Shown piece after piece: positions 5,582 through 14,612 of a DNA stretch of 23,989 nucleotides (within the stretch, counting starts at the first letter, position 1; every line of letters starts with the position of its first letter). Location: contig SKXH01000091.1 of assembly GCA_007128495.1 (NCBI GenBank), positions 1 to 23,989 of the forward strand, read 5' to 3'. A program made the translations under genes and the position numbers. This DNA is from Bacteroidota bacterium. Its GTDB lineage: Bacteria; Bacteroidota; Ignavibacteria; T3Sed10-11. A model generated the notes under the pieces. That model saw only the letters and a program-made list of their open reading frames with translations. It had not been told where the DNA came from and ran no database searches.

Positions 5582-7543
5582 TTAATTTGTTGTCTCTCCC
5601 CGCCAATTCTTATGACCGTTATTGTTATTACCGGAGTCGCTTACTTCGGGAGGTGCATATTCGGGTACTAAATGATGAATGATCTCCCGTACTACCCGCT
5701 CATTATTTCTGCGCGCTGCTATGAAGAGCTTCTCGATATGATCATCTAAACCGTCAGGTACGATTTGACTTGCGTTGCAGGCAATCAGAATTTTTTCATG
5801 TTCGGTAGGAGCATATTCTTCACCGCTTATGAACAGCTCCTCGAGCAATTTTTCACCCGGACGCAGACCGGTATATTCGATCTTAACATCTTTACCGCAT
5901 TCTAAGCCGGACAAGCGGATGAGGTCTTTCGCGAGATCTTCAATTTTTAGAGGATGTCCCATATCGAGCACAAAAATTTCACCGCCGTTCCCGATCACCG
6001 ACGCCTGCAATACGAGTTGAACCGCCTCGGGAATGGTCATAAAATATCTCTTCACTTCAGGATGGGTAATCGTGATCGGCCCCCCTTGCATAATTTGACG
6101 TGTAAAGGTTGGAATCACACTCCCATTACTGCCAAGAACATTACCAAACCTCACGCAAACATATTTTTTACCGGTTCGCTTCGCGGTTTGCATGACCAAT
6201 ATCTCAGATAGACGCTTACTGACTCCCATAATACTTGTCGGGTTGACGGCTTTGTCAGTTGAGATATTGACAAAATGCTCCACATTATAGCGCGATGAGA
6301 GAAATAATAGATTTCGTGTTCCGAAAACATTATTACTAATTGCTTCAGCAATGTTATCCTCCATCAGCGGAACGTGCTTGTGTGCAGCAGCGTGAAAAAT
6401 AACATCGGGTCTGAAGTCATCGAATATGATCTTCAACCGCGACTCAGAACGTATATCGGCTATAAACGTTTTAACCTCCGGCACATGTCTTCCATTGCCG
6501 CCGTTTTTGTGATACAACCGTATCATCTTCAACATCTCCTGCTGGATATCGAAGATAGTATTCTCACCGTGTCCGAGAATTGCTATTTCCGAAGGTGAGA
6601 ATTGCATAATCTGACGGCATATCTCGCTTCCGATCGAGCCACCTGCGCCGGTAATTAATATCTTTTTACCGTATGTAAATTTTGTCACTTTACTGATATT
6701 CGTTCGTATGGGGTCACGTCGTAAAAGATCTTCGATCGAGATCTCTCGTATACTATCGAGTTTTACCTCACCGTTGATTATTTCAAATATACTCGGAAGC
6801 GTATCGACGGTTACACCGGACATTCTACATATGTCATGGATCTCACGTATATCCTGACCGGAAGCGCTCGGCATTGCAATGATGACTTTAGTAATGCCAT
6901 GTTTTCTAACCACGTCGGGTATTCTATAGCGATTTCCTTCTATTGTAAGCCCGCGTATCTGCAAACCGTGTTTTTTCTTATCATCGTCAATCATTGCCAC
7001 GGGAAGATATCCGCTCTCCGGATTTCGCTGCATCTCTGTTACCAATGATACTCCGGCTTTTCCCGCTCCGATTATCAGTGTACGGTGACCGGAGGATTTA
7101 ACAATTCTTTCCGACGCTCGTTCCGTGAGACGAACACTAAAGCGAATACCGCCGACAAAAATAAACGTTATCATACCATCAATGAGCGGTATGGACCGGG
7201 GTAAATCACCGAGGGGAAGAAAATCTACATAATACAGGGTTATAAAAGCCGCAGTCTGAAATATAACAGCAATACCGGTAATAATACCAATGTATGCAAC
7301 CTCATCGACGCTTGCATAACGCCAATACCGTTGATACATTCCGCTATAATAAAATAACGATAATTTGAGGATGGTAAAAAGTATGGTAACAGCAAGCAAT
7401 CCATAGCCGAATTTTGAAAGGTCAACATCGCCATCCATTCGTATGGTAAGTGCAAGTAAGGGAATACACAAAAATGCGAGTGCATCAAGCATAAAAAAAT
7501 GCCTGTTGCGTAAACGAGAAAACACACCTGTCACTTTTCTCAT
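5582..7543 (-). CDS. Membrane-bound nucleoside-diphosphate-sugar 4,6-dehydratase (CapD/WbpM/PglF-like)
   Basis: The protein has 653 aa, the length of the long dehydratases. Four N-terminal membrane segments (about 17-35, 47-69, 83-106, 118-136) precede a first Rossmann fold (IIGAGKAG, 158-164) and a second NAD-binding short-chain dehydrogenase domain (TGAGGSIG, 298-305; FHAAAHKHVPLMEDN). The active-site stretch STDKAVNPTSIMGVSKR gives Ser428, Met439 and Lys443. Met replaces the usual Tyr of YxxxK, which is established for the large UDP-GlcNAc 4,6-dehydratases (WbpM, PglF). The likely reaction is UDP-GlcNAc to UDP-4-keto-6-deoxy sugar, the first step to QuiNAc, FucNAc or bacillosamine for surface glycans. 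GGGGA precedes the ATG as SD. It follows the glycosyltransferase cluster after 336 bp. Confidence 0.92.
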   Translation of the reverse strand: MRKVTGVFSRLRNRHFFMLDALAFLCIPLLALTIRMDGDVDLSKFGYGLLAVTILFTILKLSLFYYSGMYQRYWRYASVDEVAYIGIITGIAVIFQTAAFITLYYVDFLPLGDLPRSIPLIDGMITFIFVGGIRFSVRLTERASERIVKSSGHRTLIIGAGKAGVSLVTEMQRNPESGYLPVAMIDDDKKKHGLQIRGLTIEGNRYRIPDVVRKHGITKVIIAMPSASGQDIREIHDICRMSGVTVDTLPSIFEIINGEVKLDSIREISIEDLLRRDPIRTNISKVTKFTYGKKILITGAGGSIGSEICRQIMQFSPSEIAILGHGENTIFDIQQEMLKMIRLYHKNGGNGRHVPEVKTFIADIRSESRLKIIFDDFRPDVIFHAAAHKHVPLMEDNIAEAISNNVFGTRNLLFLSSRYNVEHFVNISTDKAVNPTSIMGVSKRLSEILVMQTAKRTGKKYVCVRFGNVLGSNGSVIPTFTRQIMQGGPITITHPEVKRYFMTIPEAVQLVLQASVIGNGGEIFVLDMGHPLKIEDLAKDLIRLSGLECGKDVKIEYTGLRPGEKLLEELFISGEEYAPTEHEKILIACNASQIVPDGLDDHIEKLFIAARRNNERVVREIIHHLVPEYAPPEVSDSGNNNNGHKNWRGETTN

Positions 7544-7879
7544 AAATTCCCCGAACTAAATACATAACATAGTATGTATATTTTCATGTGTCAGCCACTT
7601 TAAACTATAATGTTTGCGTAGTGGTATTTCATTAGAAAATTCTAATAATACCAATTACAGCCAGACAATTTCATTCCCCAACAAAGGTTTAAGAGAGGTT
7701 ATTAGCATCCGCATATCAACCACCTCAAATACCGGTCAATCCTGGCTGTTTAGCAATAAAATCTTACAAATTAATATTATTGATTCGGCATAAAATTGTC
7801 TTATAAATTACAAAAAATACAATCGTATTGCAATATAGTCGCAAATAATTTGGCGTCGCGGCCGAAACGCTGCATTTAA
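7544..7879 (-). promoter_or_regulatory. 336-bp intergenic stretch with a long AT-rich hairpin upstream of the dehydratase gene
   Basis: I see no gene here. At 7623-7652 GGTATT-TC-ATTAGAA pairs with TTCTAATAATACC: 13 paired bases with a 2-nt bulge and a 2-nt centre. No T-tract follows in the direction of transcription, so it is not a standard terminator; an operator or an mRNA fold is more likely. A smaller repeat, TACATA-N6-TATGTA, lies at about 7560-7577. The length suggests the dehydratase has its own promoter here. Confidence 0.4.
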
Positions 7880-9007
7880 TCAGAGCATCGGATTTTTACG
7901 ATATTTCCAATCGTAAACAGTATCGTCGATTGCTTTTAAAAAATCCGCGGCAGCATCATCCCAATCAAATCCTGCCGCCCATTTTTGAGCGTTTTTTGAC
8001 AACGTATTCCGCAAATTCTCGTTGCCATAAAACCGGAATAAAAGTGCGGTAAGCGCTTCTATATCACCGTAACGATAGAGTAAGCCGGTCTCTTCATCCT
8101 TTATTGAATCCCGCAATCCCGGAACATCTGCCCCTATCACCGGCACCCCGCACGCATTTGCTTCGATTACCGTCAACCCCCACCCCTCCTTCGAAGAAGT
8201 ATTTACAATGACATCCATCTGCTGAACGCGGCGAACTTTTTCCTCACCCGACACATACCCCGTAAACTCTATATCACCGCGATACTTCATCTTTGAAACA
8301 GCCGCCTTCAGTTTTGGAAGATAATCACCGTCACCGATAATAACCAGCTTTGCATCCGGTAATTCTACTTTTATCCGGTCGAATGCTTCTAACAAATGAT
8401 CGATACTTTTATATTTTTTAATTCGTCCGAGAAAGCCGATCGTAAACGAAGAGTTATTTTTATTTTGATTCGGCCGGTACAGCGAATGATCGACTGAGTT
8501 ATGAATGATCTTGATATTATTCTCCGGTATACCCTGTTCAACCAGCTCCGATTTCGTGCTTTCCGAAACGGCAACGATCGGAACGCGCCGGTATATTTTT
8601 GGTATAAACCACTCCGATGCATATACGTAACTCGCTGCAACGGGATTTGTTTCAAGAAAAATGCTTTTCCCGAACAAATGATGGAATAATGCAAGTACCG
8701 GCTTGCGCACATACATTGGCGTATAGAACGGCACCTTGTTTACATCATCGACTACAACATCGTATTTGGCTCCGAAAAAAAGGTACCATAACGGAACGGC
8801 AAAGTTAAATAAGTTCCGCCTACCGATCCGGATTATTCGAATGCCGTCAATATAATCACGCGGCGCCCCACCCCGAAACTGTGAACAAACAAGCGTGACG
8901 GAGTGTCCTTGCTTTGCAATCCTTCCGAAGATTTCATGGAGGTGAACTTCAGCGCCACCCGCGTGCGGGTTCTTTTTATCCTGCCAGTTGAATACGAGTA
9001 TTTTCAT
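7880..9007 (-). CDS. Family 4 glycosyltransferase (GT-B fold)
   Basis: The protein has 375 aa. The N-terminal acceptor domain starts MKILVFNWQD and has the glycine-rich loop HAGGAEVHLHEI (15-26). The C-terminal nucleotide-sugar domain has GFLGRIKKYK (191-200), VIIGDGDYLPKL (222-233) and the EX7E motif EGWGLTVIE (Glu274, Glu282), followed by ACGVPVIGADVPGLRD. This is the retaining GT4 family, transferring a sugar from a nucleotide donor to a growing glycan at the cytoplasmic membrane face. Donor and acceptor are unknown. It starts 23 bp after the methyltransferase gene and belongs to that operon. No SD is evident. Confidence 0.92.
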   Translation of the reverse strand: MKILVFNWQDKKNPHAGGAEVHLHEIFGRIAKQGHSVTLVCSQFRGGAPRDYIDGIRIIRIGRRNLFNFAVPLWYLFFGAKYDVVVDDVNKVPFYTPMYVRKPVLALFHHLFGKSIFLETNPVAASYVYASEWFIPKIYRRVPIVAVSESTKSELVEQGIPENNIKIIHNSVDHSLYRPNQNKNNSSFTIGFLGRIKKYKSIDHLLEAFDRIKVELPDAKLVIIGDGDYLPKLKAAVSKMKYRGDIEFTGYVSGEEKVRRVQQMDVIVNTSSKEGWGLTVIEANACGVPVIGADVPGLRDSIKDEETGLLYRYGDIEALTALLFRFYGNENLRNTLSKNAQKWAAGFDWDDAAADFLKAIDDTVYDWKYRKNPML

Positions 9008-9030
9008 TGTTTGTTTATTTCAGGTATTAG

Positions 9031-9801
9031 TTATTTCTTTGCAACAATGCCAATGGAAATTCCGGTATAAAGCGGTAAACGGGTATTCAGTAGTTTAAAT
9101 CTGATTACCTGACGAATAGTTTTTATAACGGGAATCCCCGGTGGATACAACGGTAAACGCACACCGATACTTTTTCCGATTTCACGAAGAACACGGTAGC
9201 ATAAACCCGGAACCATCCATTCACCGTAACGATGAACCGGCTGCAATCCGTGTGCTCGTAATAATTTATTCAGTTCGGGAAACGAGAAAGAGCGTTCCCA
9301 TCCGGCAAACCATTTTCCAATTGCTATTAATATATGTTTCATTACTGTATACGGATGATATCTTTGAGGAACATCGACAAGTAATAAACCGCCGGGTTTC
9401 AGCACCCGTACTTGTTCATCGAGCATACGGCCCGCTTCGGGTTTGCGGAAATGTTCAAGCAAACCCTGGTGAAAAACAACATCAAACGTATTATCATAAA
9501 ACGGGAGGCAAAATGTATCACCACCGACAGGATGTATATTCGCATAATTCGATATTCTTTGCCGGATAAGACGAAGAGATTCAAACGAATAATCCAGTTG
9601 GTAGACGATTGCCCCCGCATCGGCAAGCGGTATACTGTCACGCCCGGTCCCGGCGCCGACTTCCAGTACAGAAGCCCCGGCCCGAATACCGGCAATCTCC
9701 AAATTCCGCGCAATCCGGTATTCATTCGAGTAAACTTCTTCGGCCCGATCTTTACTTCCCCAGTATGATTCCCAATCCTGTTTTGTAGATGATTTTACCA
9801 A
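9031..9801 (-). CDS. Class I SAM-dependent methyltransferase (Methyltransf_11 type)
   Basis: The protein has 256 aa. Motif I is VLEVGAGTGRDS (45-56), the acidic end of strand 2 is QLDYSFESL (about 68-76), and the motif IV/post-IV region is FDVVFHQGLLEHF followed by EQVRVLKPGGLLLVDVP. The C-terminal part (FAGWERSFSFPELNKLLRAHGL) is typical of small-molecule or sugar methyltransferases. The reading frame starts with TTG at 9801; an SD (AGGAG) lies 9 nt upstream inside the end of the DUF2723 gene and no ATG fits better. It sits 6 bp after DUF2723 and 23 bp before the GT4 gene, which points to methylation of a glycan or lipid carrier in the same pathway. That role is inference. Confidence 0.88.
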   Translation of the reverse strand: MVKSSTKQDWESYWGSKDRAEEVYSNEYRIARNLEIAGIRAGASVLEVGAGTGRDSIPLADAGAIVYQLDYSFESLRLIRQRISNYANIHPVGGDTFCLPFYDNTFDVVFHQGLLEHFRKPEAGRMLDEQVRVLKPGGLLLVDVPQRYHPYTVMKHILIAIGKWFAGWERSFSFPELNKLLRAHGLQPVHRYGEWMVPGLCYRVLREIGKSIGVRLPLYPPGIPVIKTIRQVIRFKLLNTRLPLYTGISIGIVAKK

Positions 9802-9807
9802 GCGTGA

Positions 9808-12552
9808 TTACTCCTGGATTTCTTCAGGTGTAATCGCCGGATCGGGAACATCAGTATCCTCCTCTTCTTCTTCGAGGATAACATTGAGTTGTTCTATCCG
9901 TTGTTGGGTAAACCTCAGAATGTCAGGGTTATCGCTATACACAGATTGCATCCGGGTAAGTATTTCACGTTCTTTTTCGAACTCCTGACGGTCATTGTAC
10001 AAATTAAAAAGAATGATATACGGATTATTCATCGTAAGCGGAGGTCGCGGTGTTTCCTCCAGTTCCTCCTCCATTTTTGCGATGAGATAATCGGTCAATT
10101 CATAAAATGTATCTTCCGCCCCGGCTTGCCGGTAGAGTTTAGCGACTTCGAATGTCATTCCCGGACTTTCATCGATTAATTCGCGCGGCATAACATATTC
10201 CATTCGATCAAGCGTCTCGATCGTCAGAGGATCGTTGTTTGCTTCGTGCTGGTAATGCATACCAAGCTGTAAGAATGCATTCCGGTAATTTATTGTAAGC
10301 CGGCGGCTTTGCTCCTCAAGGTGAACATCGGGATCGTTCAAACCTCTGAATTTATAGCCGTATCGCGGCTCGCGTGAAAATGTTTCAGGTTCGTCGAATA
10401 AGTTTGTATGGAGCGGTTCCACACCGATACGTTTCCCGTGTTCTCTGTGTACCGGGGTAATCCGCTGTACCAATCCGTGCAGGCGAAGATACTCGTCAAT
10501 CCCGATCTTACTTCCGTTATCGGGAATAGTGACCGCAAAATAGACCGGCCGCTCCCACCCCGATGTCATAACAATATCGCGCACCATTATATCTTGCACG
10601 CGTATTACCGGAATATTGTTAAACTCCGTTGTATTCCGCATCGTCCACTGAATTCTGCCCTGTTCACGTACCTCCGGGTCATCGACATCGAATTCATCAT
10701 ACACATGATCCGGTACGGGTAACTCATAATCACGCGGCTCAAACTGCATCGGACGAATTCTATCTATCTCGGCGTCGCTTATACTTATCGGTACAGGTTT
10801 TGCACCATGCGGTTCCTGATGTTTTAACTGCCTGATGTACCACGGCGTATTTAACAAACTAAGATTAACGACACGAACGTCGGTACGAACTCCCTCGACA
10901 TCCTGCAAGTACCAGAGCGGAAATGTATCATTATCTCCATTGGTGAAAAGTATCGCGTTTTCTTCCACACTTTGAAGCAGATTATAACCGTAATCCCACG
11001 CAACGTAGTGACCCGAACGATCCCGCTCGTGCCAATTCTCGGTAACAAGATTCAACGGTGAAATAATAAACAACACAACCGCACCGATACCGAGCCCTAT
11101 CGTTTGCATTTTATTATTTTTTATAAAATCCCGGATCATTTCGAGGATCGCAGACGCACCTATCCCTATCCACATTGCAAAGACAAAGAAGGACCCCGCA
11201 TAAAAATAATCACGTTCGCGCGGCTGGGGCTCGGCCATGTTGAATACAAAAGCAAGAGCCAATCCCGTGACTATGAAAAGCGACAGGAAGACCGTCCCCC
11301 ACTTCCAATCACTTCTGAGATGATACCAGGCCCCGAGCAATCCTAAAATGAACGGTATGGCATACAATCCGCGCCAATCGACACCTGCATCCTGCGAGTC
11401 GCCTTCTTTCCCGATAAAATTGTGACTGAGATACCGGATATACATATGACCGAACTGATATCGCAGCATATAATCGAAATCGCTTGAATATTTCATATAG
11501 TTTTGTTGATGCCTCGGTTCAGGATTCCACCGGCGATCGAACAACGGTGTCTCGCCATACTGCTCGCGGTTAAGGTATGATACCAGCGCATTCATCGTAT
11601 CCGGTTGATTTTGATTCATCGGAGGATTTGCATTTGAGCGGATCAATACCGTGGTGTACGTCGTAAATCCAAACATCACAAGCAGGAATGCGAGCATTGC
11701 AAGATTCAAAAACTTCTGTTTGTTTTGAACGGAGTGATATAAACCGTACAGCGCTGCAGCTAAGATGAGCGGCGGTATGAGTTTTAGCAACCCGCTCTCC
11801 TGTATATCCACCATACCGCCGATAGATAAGTGACCGTCTAACATAGACGGGAACCATTTCACGATACCCGGATATATAATGAAAAATGCGACCACCGCAC
11901 CGAGGCCGAACTTTATAAACGAACCCCACTCCGGCTCATAGCGTCTGAAATAAATCATTAAAGCTACGGGAAATATCGCAAGCGCACTCAACAAGTGCAC
12001 TCCGATTGAGAGTCCGATTACATAAGCACCGAGCAGCAGGTACCGTTCACTCCACGGCTCATCCGCGTTTTCGTACCACAACATACCGAGCCATACTACC
12101 AATGAGGTGAGGAATAAACTTGCGGCATAGGTTTCCGCCTCGGTAGCATTAAACCAGAACGTCTGACTCCATAATAACGATAATGCCCCGATAACACCGC
12201 TGCCGTAGGTTATTATTTTATCACCTATAGATACCGGCTTTCCACGAAAGTAGGTGATAACACGGGTTACCATAAGATATAACAGCAATACGGTGAATGC
12301 ACCGGATAACACTGAAATCGCATTTACCCGGTACGCGATGTCTTCTGCGAACGGTATCATCGACATTACACGTCCCATTAAAATGAACATCGGCGCGCCC
12401 GGAGGATGCGGCACCTGAACAAGATATGAAGCAGCGATTCGCTCACCCGGATCCCAAAATGAAACCGACGGAGATACCGTGGAAAATAATGTTATTAAAG
12501 CTACCACCAACACAATGGCGGCAACGATCCTATTTTCGGTTATGAGGTTCAT
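9808..12552 (-). CDS. DUF2723 / TMEM260-like polytopic membrane glycosyltransferase
   Basis: The protein has 914 aa. The N-terminal half is polytopic (about 11-13 hydrophobic segments to about residue 510). The first periplasmic loop carries SVSFWDPGERIAAS and VPHPPGAPMF, in the place of the acidic catalytic residue of GT-C enzymes. The second half is soluble and contains NGDNDTFPLWYLQ and VRVVNLSLLNTPWYI, hallmarks of bacterial DUF2723 proteins, then a helical, TPR-like C-terminus and an acidic tail (EEEEEDTD). The eukaryotic relative TMEM260 is a protein O-mannosyltransferase, so a role in glycosylating exported proteins is likely but not shown for this clade. It lies 47 bp after hemW and 6 bp before the methyltransferase gene. 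Confidence 0.9.
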   Translation of the reverse strand: MNLITENRIVAAIVLVVALITLFSTVSPSVSFWDPGERIAASYLVQVPHPPGAPMFILMGRVMSMIPFAEDIAYRVNAISVLSGAFTVLLLYLMVTRVITYFRGKPVSIGDKIITYGSGVIGALSLLWSQTFWFNATEAETYAASLFLTSLVVWLGMLWYENADEPWSERYLLLGAYVIGLSIGVHLLSALAIFPVALMIYFRRYEPEWGSFIKFGLGAVVAFFIIYPGIVKWFPSMLDGHLSIGGMVDIQESGLLKLIPPLILAAALYGLYHSVQNKQKFLNLAMLAFLLVMFGFTTYTTVLIRSNANPPMNQNQPDTMNALVSYLNREQYGETPLFDRRWNPEPRHQQNYMKYSSDFDYMLRYQFGHMYIRYLSHNFIGKEGDSQDAGVDWRGLYAIPFILGLLGAWYHLRSDWKWGTVFLSLFIVTGLALAFVFNMAEPQPRERDYFYAGSFFVFAMWIGIGASAILEMIRDFIKNNKMQTIGLGIGAVVLFIISPLNLVTENWHERDRSGHYVAWDYGYNLLQSVEENAILFTNGDNDTFPLWYLQDVEGVRTDVRVVNLSLLNTPWYIRQLKHQEPHGAKPVPISISDAEIDRIRPMQFEPRDYELPVPDHVYDEFDVDDPEVREQGRIQWTMRNTTEFNNIPVIRVQDIMVRDIVMTSGWERPVYFAVTIPDNGSKIGIDEYLRLHGLVQRITPVHREHGKRIGVEPLHTNLFDEPETFSREPRYGYKFRGLNDPDVHLEEQSRRLTINYRNAFLQLGMHYQHEANNDPLTIETLDRMEYVMPRELIDESPGMTFEVAKLYRQAGAEDTFYELTDYLIAKMEEELEETPRPPLTMNNPYIILFNLYNDRQEFEKEREILTRMQSVYSDNPDILRFTQQRIEQLNVILEEEEEDTDVPDPAITPEEIQE

Positions 12553-12599
12553 ATTTTATAATACAAGAATTATTTATATTGTCTAAAATTATTACAAAT

Positions 12600-13733
12600 T
12601 TACATTAACTCCGATGCGATCCAATCCGCATACGCTTTTCCCGACTTTGTAAGCCGTAAAATACCATTGTCTATGATAAGAAACCCGCGTTCGGAGAATG
12701 AGGATATCTCCTCAGTTTTCCTGTGCAATAGATCCAAATTATAAAAGTTTTTAATTTTTTCCAGGTCCACACCCTTCGTTCGTAATCCGAGAAATATCTC
12801 CTCCTCAGCCCGTTGATCGTTGGTCAATTTCTCCTCGCCTGCAACAGGCATTACTCCACCCCAAATTTTTCGATTATAACTTTCAAGATTTTTAACATTC
12901 CAGTACCGCTTACCCTCGATGAATGAATGAGCTGACGGACCTAAACCGATATAATCATAATACTCCCAGTAGGTACGGTTGTGCAAACATTCCTTTCCGT
13001 CCTTTGCGTAATTCGAGATTTCATATTGCGAATAACCTACGGCTTCAAGGGTATCGATAGTAAGTTCGTACAACTCCGCATCAAGCTCCTCGTCGATCGG
13101 TTTCACTTCATTTCTTTGCAACATCGTATGGAGGGGTGTTCCTTTTTCATACGTGAGACTATAGGCCGAAATATGATCGGGAGCGAGTTCCATAGTTCGC
13201 CGTAAGTTATAAAACCACTGTTCGCGGTTATGAGACGGCAGCGAAAACATCAGATCGATGTTAATATTATCGAACCCTGCGATCCGCGAATTGTGGTAAC
13301 ACCGTTCGGCATCTTCAACAGAATGAATACGGGTTAAAAATTCCAGATCGTCAGAGACAAATGATTGCACTCCGAGACTGAGTCTGTTCACCCCTATAGA
13401 CTTATACGCTTTAAGTTTTTCAATATCAACCGTGCCTGGGTTTGTCTCGACGGTAAATTCTACATCGGGTGCTATAAACAAGCTGCGATGCAGCATATTG
13501 ACGATGTCATCGAGTTGTGCGGGTGTTAACAATGATGGAGTACCACCGCCAAGAAACACAGAGGTGAATGGAAGGCCCTCATCGATAGTTTCAGCCGCCA
13601 TCGTGATTTCTTTTCTCAGATTATCTACAAACGATTGTATTCCGTCTGTTTGTTCTATTGAATAAAAATCACAGTAGATACATTTGTGTTCGCAAAACGG
13701 TATGTGCAGATATAATCCTCGCATATTCATCAT
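12600..13733 (-). CDS. hemW: HemW, radical SAM family haem chaperone
   Basis: The protein has 377 aa, the usual family length. The radical SAM cluster motif is HIPFCEHKCIYCDFYS (Cys14, Cys18, Cys21). SAM and fold motifs follow as FLGGGTPSLL, TVETNPGTV, RLSLGVQSF and NINIDLMFSLPSHN. The HemW-specific HNxxYW motif is present as HNRTYW, separating it from coproporphyrinogen dehydrogenase HemN. HemW binds haem and inserts it into respiratory haem proteins; older annotation calls it oxygen-independent coproporphyrinogen oxidase. The ATG at 13733 overlaps the lepB stop in ATGA, so translation is coupled. Nearby ATGs at residues 2 and 4 are alternative starts. Confidence 0.95.
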   Translation of the reverse strand: MMNMRGLYLHIPFCEHKCIYCDFYSIEQTDGIQSFVDNLRKEITMAAETIDEGLPFTSVFLGGGTPSLLTPAQLDDIVNMLHRSLFIAPDVEFTVETNPGTVDIEKLKAYKSIGVNRLSLGVQSFVSDDLEFLTRIHSVEDAERCYHNSRIAGFDNINIDLMFSLPSHNREQWFYNLRRTMELAPDHISAYSLTYEKGTPLHTMLQRNEVKPIDEELDAELYELTIDTLEAVGYSQYEISNYAKDGKECLHNRTYWEYYDYIGLGPSAHSFIEGKRYWNVKNLESYNRKIWGGVMPVAGEEKLTNDQRAEEEIFLGLRTKGVDLEKIKNFYNLDLLHRKTEEISSFSERGFLIIDNGILRLTKSGKAYADWIASELM

Positions 13734-14608
13734 CGAATTAGTGTACCGATTCTGTCGGATCGTATATTTCGAAAACGCGCCAGATAATCCGGTGTACCAT
13801 CCTTATGCCACGACCAGTAAATCATTAATGCCTTGCCGATTATATTTTCCTCGGGTACAAATCCCCAGAACCTGCTGTCGAGACTATTATCCCTGTTATC
13901 GCCGAGTGTGAAATAATAGTTTCTCTGTATTTCATATTTATTTGTAATTTCATCATTTAATTTAATGGATCCGTCCGGGAGCACTTCGACTTTCGCGCCG
14001 TCGCGCTGGAGGAATACCTCCCACTGCTTAATATTATCCTTCGTGATCGTTATCGTGTCTCCCTGCTTCGGAACGTAAATAGGGCCATAGTTATCTTCAT
14101 TATATGGCGCTCCGGTCGGGAAAATCCGCAGATCATTTCTCCCCTTGGGTTTTAGTGAGCGGCTTGCATCCCGCTGCGTCGATAATTTCGGGAATAATTC
14201 ACCGTTCACAAACACTTCCCGGTCATGTATTTTTACAGAATCGCCGGGCAATCCGACAGCACGTTTTATATAATTCAGGTTATCATCCGGGGCGATTTCA
14301 TCCCGTTCACCGGGAAACTGAAAGACGATCACATCCCCCCTGTCCGGACTTGTAAGGCCGGGTAACCGCACGTGCGGTATTTTAACATTTGTCAACGGTA
14401 TTGTACGTGGCGTACTCGGACCATAAAGAAATTTATTCACGAGAATATAATCACCCGCTACCAGCGTATTTTCCATCGAACCGGTCGGAATGCGGTACGC
14501 ATCCATCACAAATATTTTGATGCAGAACGCAACGAGTATGGTAATGAGTATAACTTCAAGATACTCGCGTAATAGTGTTTTTTGCTTTATGTTTGTAGTT
14601 TCTGTCAT
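13730..14608 (-). CDS. lepB: Signal peptidase I, copy 2 of a tandem pair
   Basis: The protein has 292 aa, with one N-terminal membrane segment (about 18-36) and the catalytic domain outside the cytoplasmic membrane. Boxes are intact: RIPTGSMENTL with nucleophile Ser near 44, GDYILVNKFLYG, GDVIVFQFPG, YIKRAVGLPGD with general base Lys near 115, and LGDNRDNSLDSRFWG. It removes signal peptides from Sec/Tat-exported proteins. It starts 4 bp after its paralogue at 14613 and overlaps hemW by 4 nt. The two copies share unusual stretches (STPR..., TNVKIP/TNVRIP, NEDNYGP), which points to a tandem duplication. Compared with copy 1 it has a short cytoplasmic N-terminus. Confidence 0.95.
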   Translation of the reverse strand: MTETTNIKQKTLLREYLEVILITILVAFCIKIFVMDAYRIPTGSMENTLVAGDYILVNKFLYGPSTPRTIPLTNVKIPHVRLPGLTSPDRGDVIVFQFPGERDEIAPDDNLNYIKRAVGLPGDSVKIHDREVFVNGELFPKLSTQRDASRSLKPKGRNDLRIFPTGAPYNEDNYGPIYVPKQGDTITITKDNIKQWEVFLQRDGAKVEVLPDGSIKLNDEITNKYEIQRNYYFTLGDNRDNSLDSRFWGFVPEENIIGKALMIYWSWHKDGTPDYLARFRNIRSDRIGTLIR

Positions 14609-14612
14609 TACC

